From Actinomycetota bacterium (GTDB taxonomy: Bacteria > Actinomycetota > CADDZG01 > JAHWKV01), in contig JAHWKU010000011.1 of assembly GCA_019347715.1 (NCBI GenBank), forward strand, positions 1-64,000: a stretch of DNA of 64,000 nt, written 5' to 3'. The notes below the pieces were generated by a model. The model saw only the letters and a list, made by a program, of their open reading frames with translations. It was not told the origin of the DNA and made no database searches. The stretch's first letter is position 1. Each line of letters begins with the position of its first letter. A program made the position numbers and the translations under genes. Positions 7,302-13,983 of this stretch are shown one piece after another.

Positions 7302-8495
7302 CTAACGGATGATCTTGGTATCGAGCAGGAATGCCGCCCATGCGAACCAGAAAGTATCCACGTGCTCGATCGGTTGAAGCTTCTCGCCGCGCTTCGGTCC
7401 AGCCACCGCATTTCCCAAAATGTCCCACTTGGTGCCGGTCAGGGAGTCGACGAATAATCCTCCTTGCGACATGAACTTCGAAGCTCTTCGGTCTACCGAA
7501 GCCTTGAAGACCCCCGTCTCACCTACGTCCTTGCCCTCGGGAATCTCGGAGGTGTCGAGGGCGGAGGCCGTCCCCGGGCGGGCAAACACTACGATCGATT
7601 GACCTGCCAGCTCTAAGTGCATCACTTTCTTCTTAATCAGAGTGTCGAGCACAACGGCGGCACTCTGTTCCTCCACTCGAATGCCGACCACCCGAGTCAT
7701 CGCCGGCATCCTTCCGTCGGTTTCACCCTCGAAGAGAAACGGCCTCTTCTCACGGTCGTCATATCCAACGTACGGGTTACGGCCGTAGTCCCGATCGAAC
7801 CCCGTGTTCTTGCTGAGAACCCACCCGTCCGGATTCGCGTTTCTCCAACTAGCCCACGACACGGTGCTGAGCGGATGTATTTCAAGGGTAGTTCCCGTCA
7901 ATCTGCCGGCGATGGCCTTGCCTTCGAACTGGCTCCAAAGCGATTCGGTCTGCCGGTCGTACATCACGAGAGCGGAGTTGTATAGCTTCCCCGAGGTTCC
8001 GAAGTCGACGATCCTCTCGCCGACGCGGCGATCGAAAGCGGTAGCCGAATTGCACAGAGGGCAGTAGGTCACCGTTACCGGCACCTTTCCCACGGTGTCG
8101 TTCACTATCTCGTGCCAGGTAAGGATCTGAGTAGGGTATGCCCTGTTTTCGCCCCCGAGTTCCAACGCCACGACGGGCTCTCTGTCCTTTAGCCACTCGA
8201 CTTCAGAGGTCCGGTTGAACTTTGGGCGATCGATCGGAGGAATCCCGTCGGGGGGAGGACCGCCCGGGATGATCTTCGATGGATCGACAAGCGGCTCTGG
8301 GAGGTCTGGACCGGAAGGGTCCTGGAGGGCGGAAGGGCCGTTCTCTTTCGGGCTCGAAGCTGCTTGAGGAAGTTCGACATCTCGCGCCTCCGGCGACTTC
8401 CCAGGGGTGGACACTCTGGAACACGAGGCGGCGAACAGAACGAAAAGAATCAGAGAAGCCGTGAGACGCGGCTGCCTTCCAATTTGCAGAGTCAC
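7302..8495 (-). CDS. DUF3179 domain lipoprotein
   Basis: 397 residues. The N-terminal signal peptide ends in a lipobox (LFAASC), followed by a Pro/Ser-rich linker (about 28-95) and a DUF3179 domain with the conserved blocks YPTQILTWHEIVNDTVG, VTYCPLCNSATAFDR and DFGTSGKLYNSALVMYD. The role of this exported family is not defined, but the CPLC pair suits the redox setting. The GTG start overlaps the upstream SRPBCC stop (GTGA), so the two are coupled and share a SigR-type promoter. Confidence 0.85.
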   Translation of the reverse strand: MTLQIGRQPRLTASLILFVLFAASCSRVSTPGKSPEARDVELPQAASSPKENGPSALQDPSGPDLPEPLVDPSKIIPGGPPPDGIPPIDRPKFNRTSEVEWLKDREPVVALELGGENRAYPTQILTWHEIVNDTVGKVPVTVTYCPLCNSATAFDRRVGERIVDFGTSGKLYNSALVMYDRQTESLWSQFEGKAIAGRLTGTTLEIHPLSTVSWASWRNANPDGWVLSKNTGFDRDYGRNPYVGYDDREKRPFLFEGETDGRMPAMTRVVGIRVEEQSAAVVLDTLIKKKVMHLELAGQSIVVFARPGTASALDTSEIPEGKDVGETGVFKASVDRRASKFMSQGGLFVDSLTGTKWDILGNAVAGPKRGEKLQPIEHVDTFWFAWAAFLLDTKIIR

Positions 8496-8830
8496 CTGTT
8501 AGGAGACCGAGCTTTTGGCGGGTGGATCTTGCTGCGGCTCGCCCTCTGGTACCTGAGCTCAGAGTTATCGCCTCGGGGAACGACTTCGATCTCTTCCTCA
8601 ACAAACGGCAGCGGACCCTCGAGCCAGCGGTACTTGATCATGGGGGGGTCTAGCACGACGAGCTCTACGGTTCGCACTTTCTTGCCGGCTGCTTCGAGCT
8701 CGAACTCGACTGTCTTTTCCCCATCGCGAGATTCCAGTGTCTTCCCGGCCGAGGAGACAACCTCATAAGGCAGGGGTGCCGGAGCCCTGACCGCCAACTG
8801 CTGACTCTTGAGCTCTCTAGGCCGACGCAT
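8492..8830 (-). CDS. Short SRPBCC (START-like) protein
   Basis: 112 residues that match the first two thirds of a polyketide-cyclase/START-like fold (VRAPAPLPYEVVSSAGKT, then LDPPMIKYRWLEGPLPFVEE). The usual last strand and long C-terminal helix are missing; after LRYQ the sequence becomes a basic, Pro-rich end. This could be an old frameshift near 8540 or a genuinely short form. It is coupled to DUF3179 by a GTGA overlap. The start at ATG 8830 has a GGGAGG ribosome site that can be sequestered in a hairpin. Confidence 0.6.
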   Translation of the reverse strand: MRRPRELKSQQLAVRAPAPLPYEVVSSAGKTLESRDGEKTVEFELEAAGKKVRTVELVVLDPPMIKYRWLEGPLPFVEEEIEVVPRGDNSELRYQRASRSKIHPPKARSPNR

Positions 8831-8831
8831 C

Positions 8832-8845
8832 GGAGGTACGCCTCC
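8832..8845 (-). promoter_or_regulatory. Hairpin covering the ribosome site of the SRPBCC gene
   Basis: GGAGG-CGTA-CCTCC lies immediately before the ATG. The 5-bp stem would hide the Shine-Dalgarno sequence, so it may dampen translation of this operon. Confidence 0.4.
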
Positions 8846-8871
8846 CTTCCCTGGGCAGGTTTCGTTAAGGG

Positions 8872-8897
8872 AACCCGAGTCCTCCTCCCAAAATTCC
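8872..8897 (-). promoter_or_regulatory. SigR-type promoter of the SRPBCC-DUF3179 operon
   Basis: GGAAT (8897-8893), 16 bases, GGGTT (8876-8872), giving a leader of roughly 35 bases. It is divergent from the next promoter. Confidence 0.75.
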
Positions 8898-8918
8898 CCA
8901 CAGTTAATGGGCAAGCCG

Positions 8919-8944
8919 GGAATGAAGAGCCGGTCTGGCGGGTT
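8919..8944 (+). promoter_or_regulatory. SigR-type promoter of the Tat lipoprotein gene
   Basis: GGAAT (8919-8923), 16 bases, GGGTT (8940-8944). Transcription would start about 50 bases before the GTG at 9001. Confidence 0.7.
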
Positions 8945-9000
8945 TGGGGGACAACTTCGTTTCGAGCCAAGTGGCGCCGTGCGCCAGGAGGGAGGCCAAG

Positions 9001-9282
9001 GTGGAAGACATCCAATCCCCGCGGGTGAACCGAAGGCAGTTTCTTGGTAAGGCGGCCCGCGCCTCGCTCCTGACCTTATCGCTTCCGGCCCTGCTGGAAG
9101 CCTGCACTACGGATCGTGGGGACCTGCGAACCCGGACCACTTTTACCCCTGACAGTTTCAAGGAGAAAACTAAGGCCATACAAGCACAGGCCGAAAAGCT
9201 AGTTGGCGACGTTCTCGATTTTCAGCTCACCTCCGACGACTGGGAGGGAGTATTCGGGTTCGCCAAGTTCTTCATGAAATGA
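9001..9282 (+). CDS. Tat-exported lipoprotein, probably truncated
   Basis: 93 residues. A twin-arginine signal (NRRQFLGKAA, Arg11-Arg12), hydrophobic core and lipobox (LLEAC, Cys35) precede a short acidic domain ending DWEGVFGFAKFFMK. The GTG at 9001 has a strong ribosome site (GGAGGGAGG). The last residues run antisense over a DoxX fragment, and the domain stops abruptly, so the 3' part of the gene seems to have been lost in a deletion. Function unknown. Confidence 0.65.
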   Translation: MEDIQSPRVNRRQFLGKAARASLLTLSLPALLEACTTDRGDLRTRTTFTPDSFKEKTKAIQAQAEKLVGDVLDFQLTSDDWEGVFGFAKFFMK

Positions 9283-9410
9283 CTCATCCGATTCTGCTTC
9301 TCGCCGGGATCTTCAATCTTCCAGAAATCGTGCATGTAGAGAGCTGTTGGAATGAGAAACACGACTAGGAACAGCGCGCCCAGATCTCCCCAAACCCCGA
9401 GAAGCACCAT
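9222..9410 (-). pseudogene. Remnant of a DoxX-family membrane protein gene
   Basis: The minus strand encodes a recognisable DoxX segment: LLGVWGDLGALFLVVFLIPTA, then HDFWKIEDPGEKQNRMSHFMKNLA. The N-terminal helices (replaced upstream by the end of the 9430-9888 gene) and the last helix (replaced after KNLA by sequence antisense to the Tat lipoprotein) are both missing. Two gene remnants are therefore joined tail to tail near 9265-9280. Confidence 0.65.
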
Positions 9411-9429
9411 AAGCCCTGACTCCCTTCGC

Positions 9430-9888
9430 TCATTTCATCATTTGGTAGGCGATCGTGGTCGCGGTGGCGTAGACCGCGTGATGAAAGGCATCGATAGCAA
9501 GGGCTTCTTTTCCCCATTCCTTTACGGGAGGCGTAACCCCCAAGGCAGGCTGCATCACGAGCGCGTTACCCCACACCGCGGCAAAGTGGGTGGCCGTACC
9601 CGTCAGGCCGTTTAAGCCCAAAGCGCCGAGCATGGCCCTGGGGATTCCCCAGGTGGTTCCGTAGGCGAAATGGACGAGATTCGAGAAGCGAACCTTCTCC
9701 TCTTTGCCGCGTGGCTGAACCCCTAGGACCTTCCCGGCGGCGTCACCCGGAACCGTGCTGGGCTTTCGTCCTCTGAGCTTCATCTCGAGAGTGCTCGAAA
9801 TCGTCATCGCTAGGGTTCCCACCAGACCGGCGATGATTCCCCTGCCCAGTTGGGTAGCGAGACGATCGAACTTCCTACTGTGCTCCAT
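9430..9888 (-). CDS. Membrane protein of unknown function
   Basis: 152 residues with about four helices (15-33, 77-95, 98-117, 132-149) and a basic cytoplasmic loop (KLRGRKPSTVPGDAAGKVLG). It resembles YagU/DUF1440-like small membrane proteins in layout, but I do not assign the family. It follows tlpA (stop at 9940) on the same strand with a 51-base gap, so it probably belongs to that SigR-controlled transcript. Confidence 0.6.
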   Translation of the reverse strand: MEHSRKFDRLATQLGRGIIAGLVGTLAMTISSTLEMKLRGRKPSTVPGDAAGKVLGVQPRGKEEKVRFSNLVHFAYGTTWGIPRAMLGALGLNGLTGTATHFAAVWGNALVMQPALGVTPPVKEWGKEALAIDAFHHAVYATATTIAYQMMK

Positions 9889-9939
9889 GTAACTGCCTTT
9901 CTGATCTAGCGAGATACATCCATTTAAGAATCTGCCCGG

Positions 9940-10506
9940 TCAAACGTCGTACAAATCGGCGAGTCTTTTGCGGAGCGCCGGCTCGGACAAGGCCCCCGAG
10001 GCCACATCGAGCACCTCTCCTTTCTCGTTATAGAAAGCAGTAAGAGGCATGCCGAACCCTCCAAGAGCTTGGTGGAGGTCGTTTTCCGCAGCACCTATAT
10101 CCTTAGCCAGTGGCCAGTGATCGATCTCGAACCGACGCGCCATCTCGAGGCCCCGACCTCCATCCTGGGTATTTACACCCACAAAGATGATTCGCCCTTC
10201 TAGTTCCTTGGAGATCGCGGAGAAATGGGGGAGTTCGAACTCACAAGGGCCGCACCAGGACGCGAAGAAGTTCAAGACCACCGGTTCTCCCCGAAAATCC
10301 TGCAGCCGGACCCTTCCCTCGGAGCCGAGTGCCGGCAGGTCCCAGTTTTTGGTATCCGAGGAGCCGTCTTGCCCACCGCTATCCGATGCGATGAACAACA
10401 CTCCGAGCAAGGCCACCACGGCGAGTAGGATCCCTGCGTTGACCCAGCGGGATCGCTCGCCTCTAACCTTCCTTTCAATCAGGGCGCGCTCCATCCGATC
10501 ACTCAC
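9940..10506 (-). CDS. TlpA/ResA-like membrane-anchored thioredoxin
   Basis: 188 residues: a short basic N-terminus, one membrane anchor (about 20-38), then a TlpA-like thioredoxin domain with active site FFASWCGPCEFELPH and the cis-Pro region FGMPLTAF. It should face outward and reduce disulfides of exported or heme-maturation proteins. The open frame extends to 10863, but that part is antisense to the Sec-TlpA gene. The GTG at 10506 is chosen because it lies 8 bases after the -10 element (leaderless); an ATG at 10494 is the alternative. Confidence 0.85.
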   Translation of the reverse strand: MSDRMERALIERKVRGERSRWVNAGILLAVVALLGVLFIASDSGGQDGSSDTKNWDLPALGSEGRVRLQDFRGEPVVLNFFASWCGPCEFELPHFSAISKELEGRIIFVGVNTQDGGRGLEMARRFEIDHWPLAKDIGAAENDLHQALGGFGMPLTAFYNEKGEVLDVASGALSEPALRKRLADLYDV

Positions 10507-10514
10507 GTATCGGA

Positions 10515-10540
10515 AACCCCGACCGAAGCACGCTAATTCC
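10515..10540 (-). promoter_or_regulatory. SigR-type promoter of tlpA
   Basis: GGAAT (10540-10536), 16 bases, GGGTT (10519-10515). The GTG start codon follows after 8 bases. Confidence 0.75.
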
Positions 10541-10571
10541 GCGGGCGATGCCCTGGCGGGCGATGAAAGTT

Positions 10572-10597
10572 GGAATACCCCCGGATTAAAGCGGGTT
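10572..10597 (+). promoter_or_regulatory. SigR-type promoter of the Sec-TlpA gene
   Basis: GGAAT (10572-10576), 16 bases, GGGTT (10593-10597). The ATG at 10607 follows after 9 bases, implying a leaderless message. It is divergent from the tlpA promoter. Confidence 0.75.
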
Positions 10598-10606
10598 CCG
10601 TGAACA

Positions 10607-11605
10607 ATGCTGATCCACTTGGGTGAGGGCGACACGGCAGTAGAGGCTCCAGCAGAGGACGGGCTTTGGGTCCCCCTCGACATCGTTGCTGCGGCCTTGG
10701 AGCTAGAGGTCCGAGACCTCGAAGAGGAATCGATCGGATTCTGCCCGAGCGATGACATCTGTGTCCCGGTTCCGCAGTCCGCACTGACGACCCAGAAGGG
10801 CGTCACGGCGATCCGGCTCCAAGATCTGGCCGCCTCCCTTGGGCTGGCGATCGCATCAGACACGGATCACGCCGTGGTACTGACCGGCGCCGTTAGAACC
10901 GTCTCTTTCGCACAGCTCGGCGCACCGCTCGTAGCCCAGCTTCCCAACGTTCACACCGGTGAAGTCGAGCCGCTCGGGCATCCCGGCAAAAAGACAGCGA
11001 TCTTCGCTTGGGCCTCTTGGTGAACCTGCCGGCATCAGCTGCCCGGGTGGCAGCAACTTCATGAGGAGTTCGGCGACAGCATCGGATTTACGAACGTAGC
11101 CGTAGATTTCCAAGGAGCGGAAGTCGCCCGGCCCTGGGTCGAAGCAGCCGAGATAACGTTTCGCTCCCTGGTGGACCGGCAGGGAGACCTGCTCAAGTTG
11201 ATGGGTCTGACTTTTGTGCCCATAGCGGCCTTTCTCGATGCTAAAGGAGACCTGGTCGAACCCCCAACTCCCATCGACATTCGCCAGCCCCAGATGCGGG
11301 AGGCCATCGTCGCCTGGGCCGATGGAGAGCAGGATAGTCCCGGTTTCGTTCATGACGCGCGCCGAGCGGACTCCGCGACTGCCTATGTAGAGGCCAGGGC
11401 CTTCGTACGGCTGGCCAATCTCGCGATCGCCGATGGACGAAAGAGCGACTCGGCCTCCCACCTAAAAGAAGCGTTGAAAAGAGACCCCGAGAATTGGCTC
11501 ATACGAAAGCAGATCTGGGCCATAGAGCACCCTGCGCGCTTCTATCAGGGCGACATCGATCTCGAGTGGCAGAAGGAGCAAATCGACCAAGGAGGACGAG
11601 GTTGA
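10607..11605 (+). CDS. TlpA-like redoxin selenoprotein (Sec139)
   Basis: Reading through the TGA at 11021-11023 gives 332 residues. An N-terminal domain (1 to about 115) with CPSDDICVP precedes a redoxin domain whose active site is FAWASW-U-TCRHQLPGW, and a C-terminal helical tail (about 255-325, including DPENWLIRKQIWAIEHP). Relatives have Cys where U is; Sec139 and Cys141 would be the redox pair. The frame is unbroken and homology continues without gap. A paralog with the same architecture and the same TGA is at 25086-26138. No signal peptide is evident. A GU-loop stem follows the TGA and a SigR-type promoter precedes the gene. Confidence 0.88.
11038..11054 (+). promoter_or_regulatory. SECIS-like stem-loop of the Sec-TlpA gene
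   Basis: Fifteen nt after the TGA: GCUGCC-CGGGU-GGCAGC, a 6-bp stem with a CGGGU loop. The paralog at 25763-25779 has the same loop and the same spacing with a different but still paired outer base pair (G-C against C-G). Confidence 0.75.
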
Positions 11606-11663
11606 GGACTCCGGTCACCAAACGACACAGTGAAACCTGCCTAATCCGTACTCGACTACCCTT

Positions 11664-12191
11664 CTAGCGAACGGGAATCCCGCCCGCCGCGATCTCGGGC
11701 TCAAGAGCTCTCGAGCGAACTCCTGCCAACCCTAACCACGCCCCGAGAGTTGCTCCATACAAAACATGCTCGATCGAGAAAGTCGGCCACCCGACCATCG
11801 TCGGCATGTCGCCTTGCCCGATGATGGGCAGGGCAATGAAGCTCATGAATGCCATGACCGCGAGCCCGTAGATCGCTCCCAGAAGGATCAAGCTCGCTCC
11901 GCCGATACGGATTCGACTAACCAGCAACGCAAACAAGACCCCCCATCCGATGGCTGTAACCATATGGATCATCATGCCGAGCGCGGCGGGTCCGGCGGAG
12001 AAGTAAAAGGTGCCGCCATCCATCGAAGACTTCATCTCCTCTGGCCCGATGAGGAAGGCCGCGATGTGATACATGGGGGTGAAGAACCCGGTCCCTAGAT
12101 AGGTTGCTCCCGCGATCATGGCGAACATGGCCATGACGATCCCGCCGACAAGCCCCCCCACGATTCCGCGGGTAATAGTTGATCGTTCCAT
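11664..12191 (-). CDS. Four-helix membrane protein, SigR regulon member
   Basis: 175 residues with four to five hydrophobic helices (about 8-30, 65-88, 95-117, 120-140, 148-165), Gly- and Met-rich, and a polar C-terminus. No catalytic motif is visible. The ribosome site (AAAGGAGG) before the ATG is excellent and a SigR-type promoter lies about 30 bases upstream, back-to-back with the thioredoxin promoter. Function unknown. Confidence 0.65.
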   Translation of the reverse strand: MERSTITRGIVGGLVGGIVMAMFAMIAGATYLGTGFFTPMYHIAAFLIGPEEMKSSMDGGTFYFSAGPAALGMMIHMVTAIGWGVLFALLVSRIRIGGASLILLGAIYGLAVMAFMSFIALPIIGQGDMPTMVGWPTFSIEHVLYGATLGAWLGLAGVRSRALEPEIAAGGIPVR

Positions 12192-12220
12192 AACGACCTC
12201 CTTTGCCGTATTGGCCTGGA

Positions 12221-12246
12221 AACCCGACTTCGCCTCCAGCTATTCC
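12221..12246 (-). promoter_or_regulatory. SigR-type promoter of the 11664-12191 gene
   Basis: GGAAT (12246-12242), 16 bases, GGGTT (12225-12221). Its -35 element is half of a 20-bp palindrome. Confidence 0.75.
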
Positions 12247-12257
12247 GCGGAATAGCT
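12238..12257. repeat. 20-bp perfect palindrome formed by two back-to-back -35 elements
   Basis: AGCTATTCCGCGGAATAGCT is perfectly self-complementary. It contains the GGAAT of both divergent SigR-type promoters, separated by CG, so one sigma binding locus serves the membrane protein and thioredoxin. Confidence 0.8.
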
Positions 12258-12275
12258 ATAGGGGCTAAATGGGTT
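12249..12275 (+). promoter_or_regulatory. SigR-type promoter of thioredoxin
   Basis: GGAAT (12249-12253), 17 bases, GGGTT (12271-12275). The leader to the ATG at 12334 would be about 50 bases. Confidence 0.7.
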
Positions 12276-12306
12276 TCCTTGTGAAAAGCGATCACGAAGG
12301 GAGGAA

Positions 12307-12325
12307 GGGCACCTTGCTGGTGCCC
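12307..12325 (+). promoter_or_regulatory. Leader hairpin upstream of thioredoxin
   Basis: GGGCACC-TTGCT-GGTGCCC, a perfect 7-bp stem placed between a purine-rich AGGGAGGAAGGG tract and the ATG. Folding would bring that tract nearer the start codon, or shield it. Confidence 0.4.
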
Positions 12326-12333
12326 GAAAGAAA

Positions 12334-12678
12334 ATGGGAACTACGCGAAAGGTCACTGACGGTGACTTCGAAAATCAGGTGCTGAGCTCGGAGAGACCAG
12401 TACTGGTGGACTTCTATGCCGACTGGTGCGGACCGTGCCACATGGTAGCTCCAGAGGTGGAGGCGATTGCCGATGAGATGAATGACCGTCTCAAGGTTGT
12501 GAAGCTGGATATAGATGCCAACCCCAAAACGGCTGAGAGATTCGGCGTAATGTCGATCCCGACGCTCGTGCTCTTCAGCGGTGGAGGAAATGAGGAGTTG
12601 AGGATCATAGGAGCACGCCACCGAGACGACCTGCGGAAGGAAATTGAACCAAAGCTATCCGCAGGCGCGACCGGGTGA
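12334..12678 (+). CDS. trxA: Thioredoxin
   Basis: 114 residues, full length for thioredoxin, with active site ADWCGPC at about 30-36 and the cis-Pro loop MSIPTLVLF. A cytoplasmic disulfide reductant. The SigR-type promoter upstream matches the known control of thioredoxin genes by SigR in Streptomyces. No thioredoxin reductase gene is in the window. Confidence 0.93.
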   Translation: MGTTRKVTDGDFENQVLSSERPVLVDFYADWCGPCHMVAPEVEAIADEMNDRLKVVKLDIDANPKTAERFGVMSIPTLVLFSGGGNEELRIIGARHRDDLRKEIEPKLSAGATG

Positions 12679-12708
12679 AAGATTGATTAACTCTGAAGGA
12701 GTAAGCGA

Positions 12709-12966
12709 GTGGGGATATTGAGCCGATCGAAAACCTGCGTTCATTACAGCGGCGAGAGCGCGGCCCCGCGCGCGAAGGCTTGCGAAGGGTGTGGGAGCAC
12801 CTTCAATTTGAGGGTCTGCACCGAATGCGGCCATGTCGGGTGTTGCGAGTCGCAGCAGGCTCACAATACGCAGCACTCCCGACAGGCTGGCCATCCTGTC
12901 ATTAAGTCCTTGCCACTAGGTAAGGGCTCCTTCACGTGGTGCTACGAGTGCCGAGCATACGTCTAG
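12709..12966 (+). CDS. UBP-type zinc finger protein
   Basis: 85 residues with the ZnF-UBP pattern: CEGCGSTFNLRVCTECGHVGCC, then HNTQHSRQAGHPV, then FTWCYECRAYV. Bacterial stand-alone copies exist but their role is unclear. The GTG at 12709 has a good ribosome site (GAAGGAG). It lies 30 bases after thioredoxin and is probably on the same transcript. Confidence 0.85.
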   Translation: MGILSRSKTCVHYSGESAAPRAKACEGCGSTFNLRVCTECGHVGCCESQQAHNTQHSRQAGHPVIKSLPLGKGSFTWCYECRAYV

Positions 12967-13716
12967 TCAAACTAAACGGAATCCAGGCCGCAGGCCCTGG
13001 ATCGTCGCCAGGTAGAAGAAGTAAGCAGCGATCCCAAGAAGAAAGAACGATGTGAGGCGTTGGGAGATACGAAGAGCGCGCGGGCTAACTTTCCATCCAC
13101 TCATGACGAACCAGACCAGACCCACGAGGAAGCCGGCATGCCCGATGCCGAAGGCGAGCATGACAAGGGCGCTGTAGATGGTGTTTCCGAATGTTGCCGC
13201 TGATGCCGCCACACCGATCACCACCCCGGCGCATGCAGGACAGTTCACCAATCCTGCCGGGATTCCGGCAAGGAAAGCGCCAAGAGCGGTGAGGTTTCTC
13301 CTTGTCGGCATCGCGCAGGCAGCACAGAAGGACGACGGCGTCAGCAGCAGGAACAGTGCGAATCCAGATATGAGAATCCCGAGTGTCAGATAGCCAATTC
13401 CCGAATAGGGCCTGAGAATCGATTCGGTGAGGTTATCTATTCGACTGGCGACGACTCCCACAGCGGTATACACCACTACCATTCCGGCTCCGAAAGCCGC
13501 GGCCACCTTGACTGCGCCGCCCCGCGCGGCCAGTGCCCCGGCACTTCCGAACCCGATAAAAGTGCCGAGTATCGGAAGCGCGGCGGGGTTCGCGCTCAAA
13601 AGCGCGCCCATGATTACCGCCACCGGGATCCCGAGCCACCAAGTGCTCTCGATCAGGCTAAAAGGATCAATGTCGCACCTCCGCCGAGTTCGTCCCTTAG
13701 GAGAACCCGAAAACAT
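12967..13716 (-). CDS. CcdA/DsbD-like membrane protein with cysteine pairs
   Basis: About 249 residues with six to seven membrane helices. Two Cys pairs (FCAACAMP and VNCPACAG) and a Pro/Gly-rich layout suggest a CcdA/DsbD-type carrier of electrons or metal across the membrane. The start is uncertain. ATG 13716 has an AAAGGAA site, but a SigR-type promoter (13704-13729) overlaps it; if that is used, translation would begin lower, for example at an ATT (13671) behind GGAGGTG or at a GTG further in. It is divergent from the HMA gene. Confidence 0.7.
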   Translation of the reverse strand: MFSGSPKGRTRRRCDIDPFSLIESTWWLGIPVAVIMGALLSANPAALPILGTFIGFGSAGALAARGGAVKVAAAFGAGMVVVYTAVGVVASRIDNLTESILRPYSGIGYLTLGILISGFALFLLLTPSSFCAACAMPTRRNLTALGAFLAGIPAGLVNCPACAGVVIGVAASAATFGNTIYSALVMLAFGIGHAGFLVGLVWFVMSGWKVSPRALRISQRLTSFFLLGIAAYFFYLATIQGLRPGFRLV

Positions 13717-13729
13717 CGAATTCAATTCC
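13704..13729 (-). promoter_or_regulatory. SigR-type promoter motif of the CcdA/DsbD-like gene
   Basis: GGAAT (13729-13725), 16 bases, GGGTT (13708-13704). It coincides with the longest plausible start codon, so either the gene starts further down or this copy is not used. Confidence 0.5.
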
Positions 13730-13752
13730 TTTGAGACTCCAAGGTTTAATCT
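13721..13752 (+). promoter_or_regulatory. MerR-type promoter/operator of the HMA-CcdA operon
   Basis: TTCAAT (13721-13726), 20-base spacer, TAATCT (13747-13752). The spacer holds the near-palindrome CCTTTGAGACTCCAAGG (13728-13744). An over-long spacer with a central dyad is the hallmark of MerR-activated promoters, and the CTCCAAGGT half is shared with the promoter at 14905-14936. Confidence 0.4.
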
Positions 13753-13758
13753 ATCTGC

Positions 13759-13977
13759 ATGAATTTGAAGACAGTCGAGCTTTCGGCGGACATGAATTGC
13801 CGGGCTTGTCAGTACCGGATTACCGGAGCCCTGAAACAACAGGATGGGGTCAAGTCCAATAAGGCGGACTTCCGGACCCAGAAAGTAACCATTGAGTTCG
13901 ATCCGTCACAGATAGACGAGACCGAACTCCGCCAAGTTATCGACAACGCCCTTAACCACGGCCTCTCGCTCGAGTAG
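13759..13977 (+). CDS. Heavy-metal-associated (HMA) domain protein
   Basis: 72 residues forming one HMA ferredoxin-like domain with metal site MNCRACQYRI at 12-21. It is a MerP/CopZ-like soluble carrier, probably for copper given the P1B ATPase nearby. Six bases separate it from the Sec-CcdA gene, indicating one operon. Confidence 0.88.
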   Translation: MNLKTVELSADMNCRACQYRITGALKQQDGVKSNKADFRTQKVTIEFDPSQIDETELRQVIDNALNHGLSLE

Positions 13978-13983
13978 CGCTTC

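Noticed and set aside
10507-10863. N-terminal extension of the TlpA gene
   Set aside because: It is antisense to the Sec-TlpA gene and lies upstream of the SigR-type promoter; the leaderless GTG at 10506 gives a normal anchor and domain.
12281-12385. Possible short leader peptide from a GTG just after the thioredoxin promoter
   Set aside because: The 34-codon frame overlaps the thioredoxin start and has no regulatory feature such as a codon run; too little to call.
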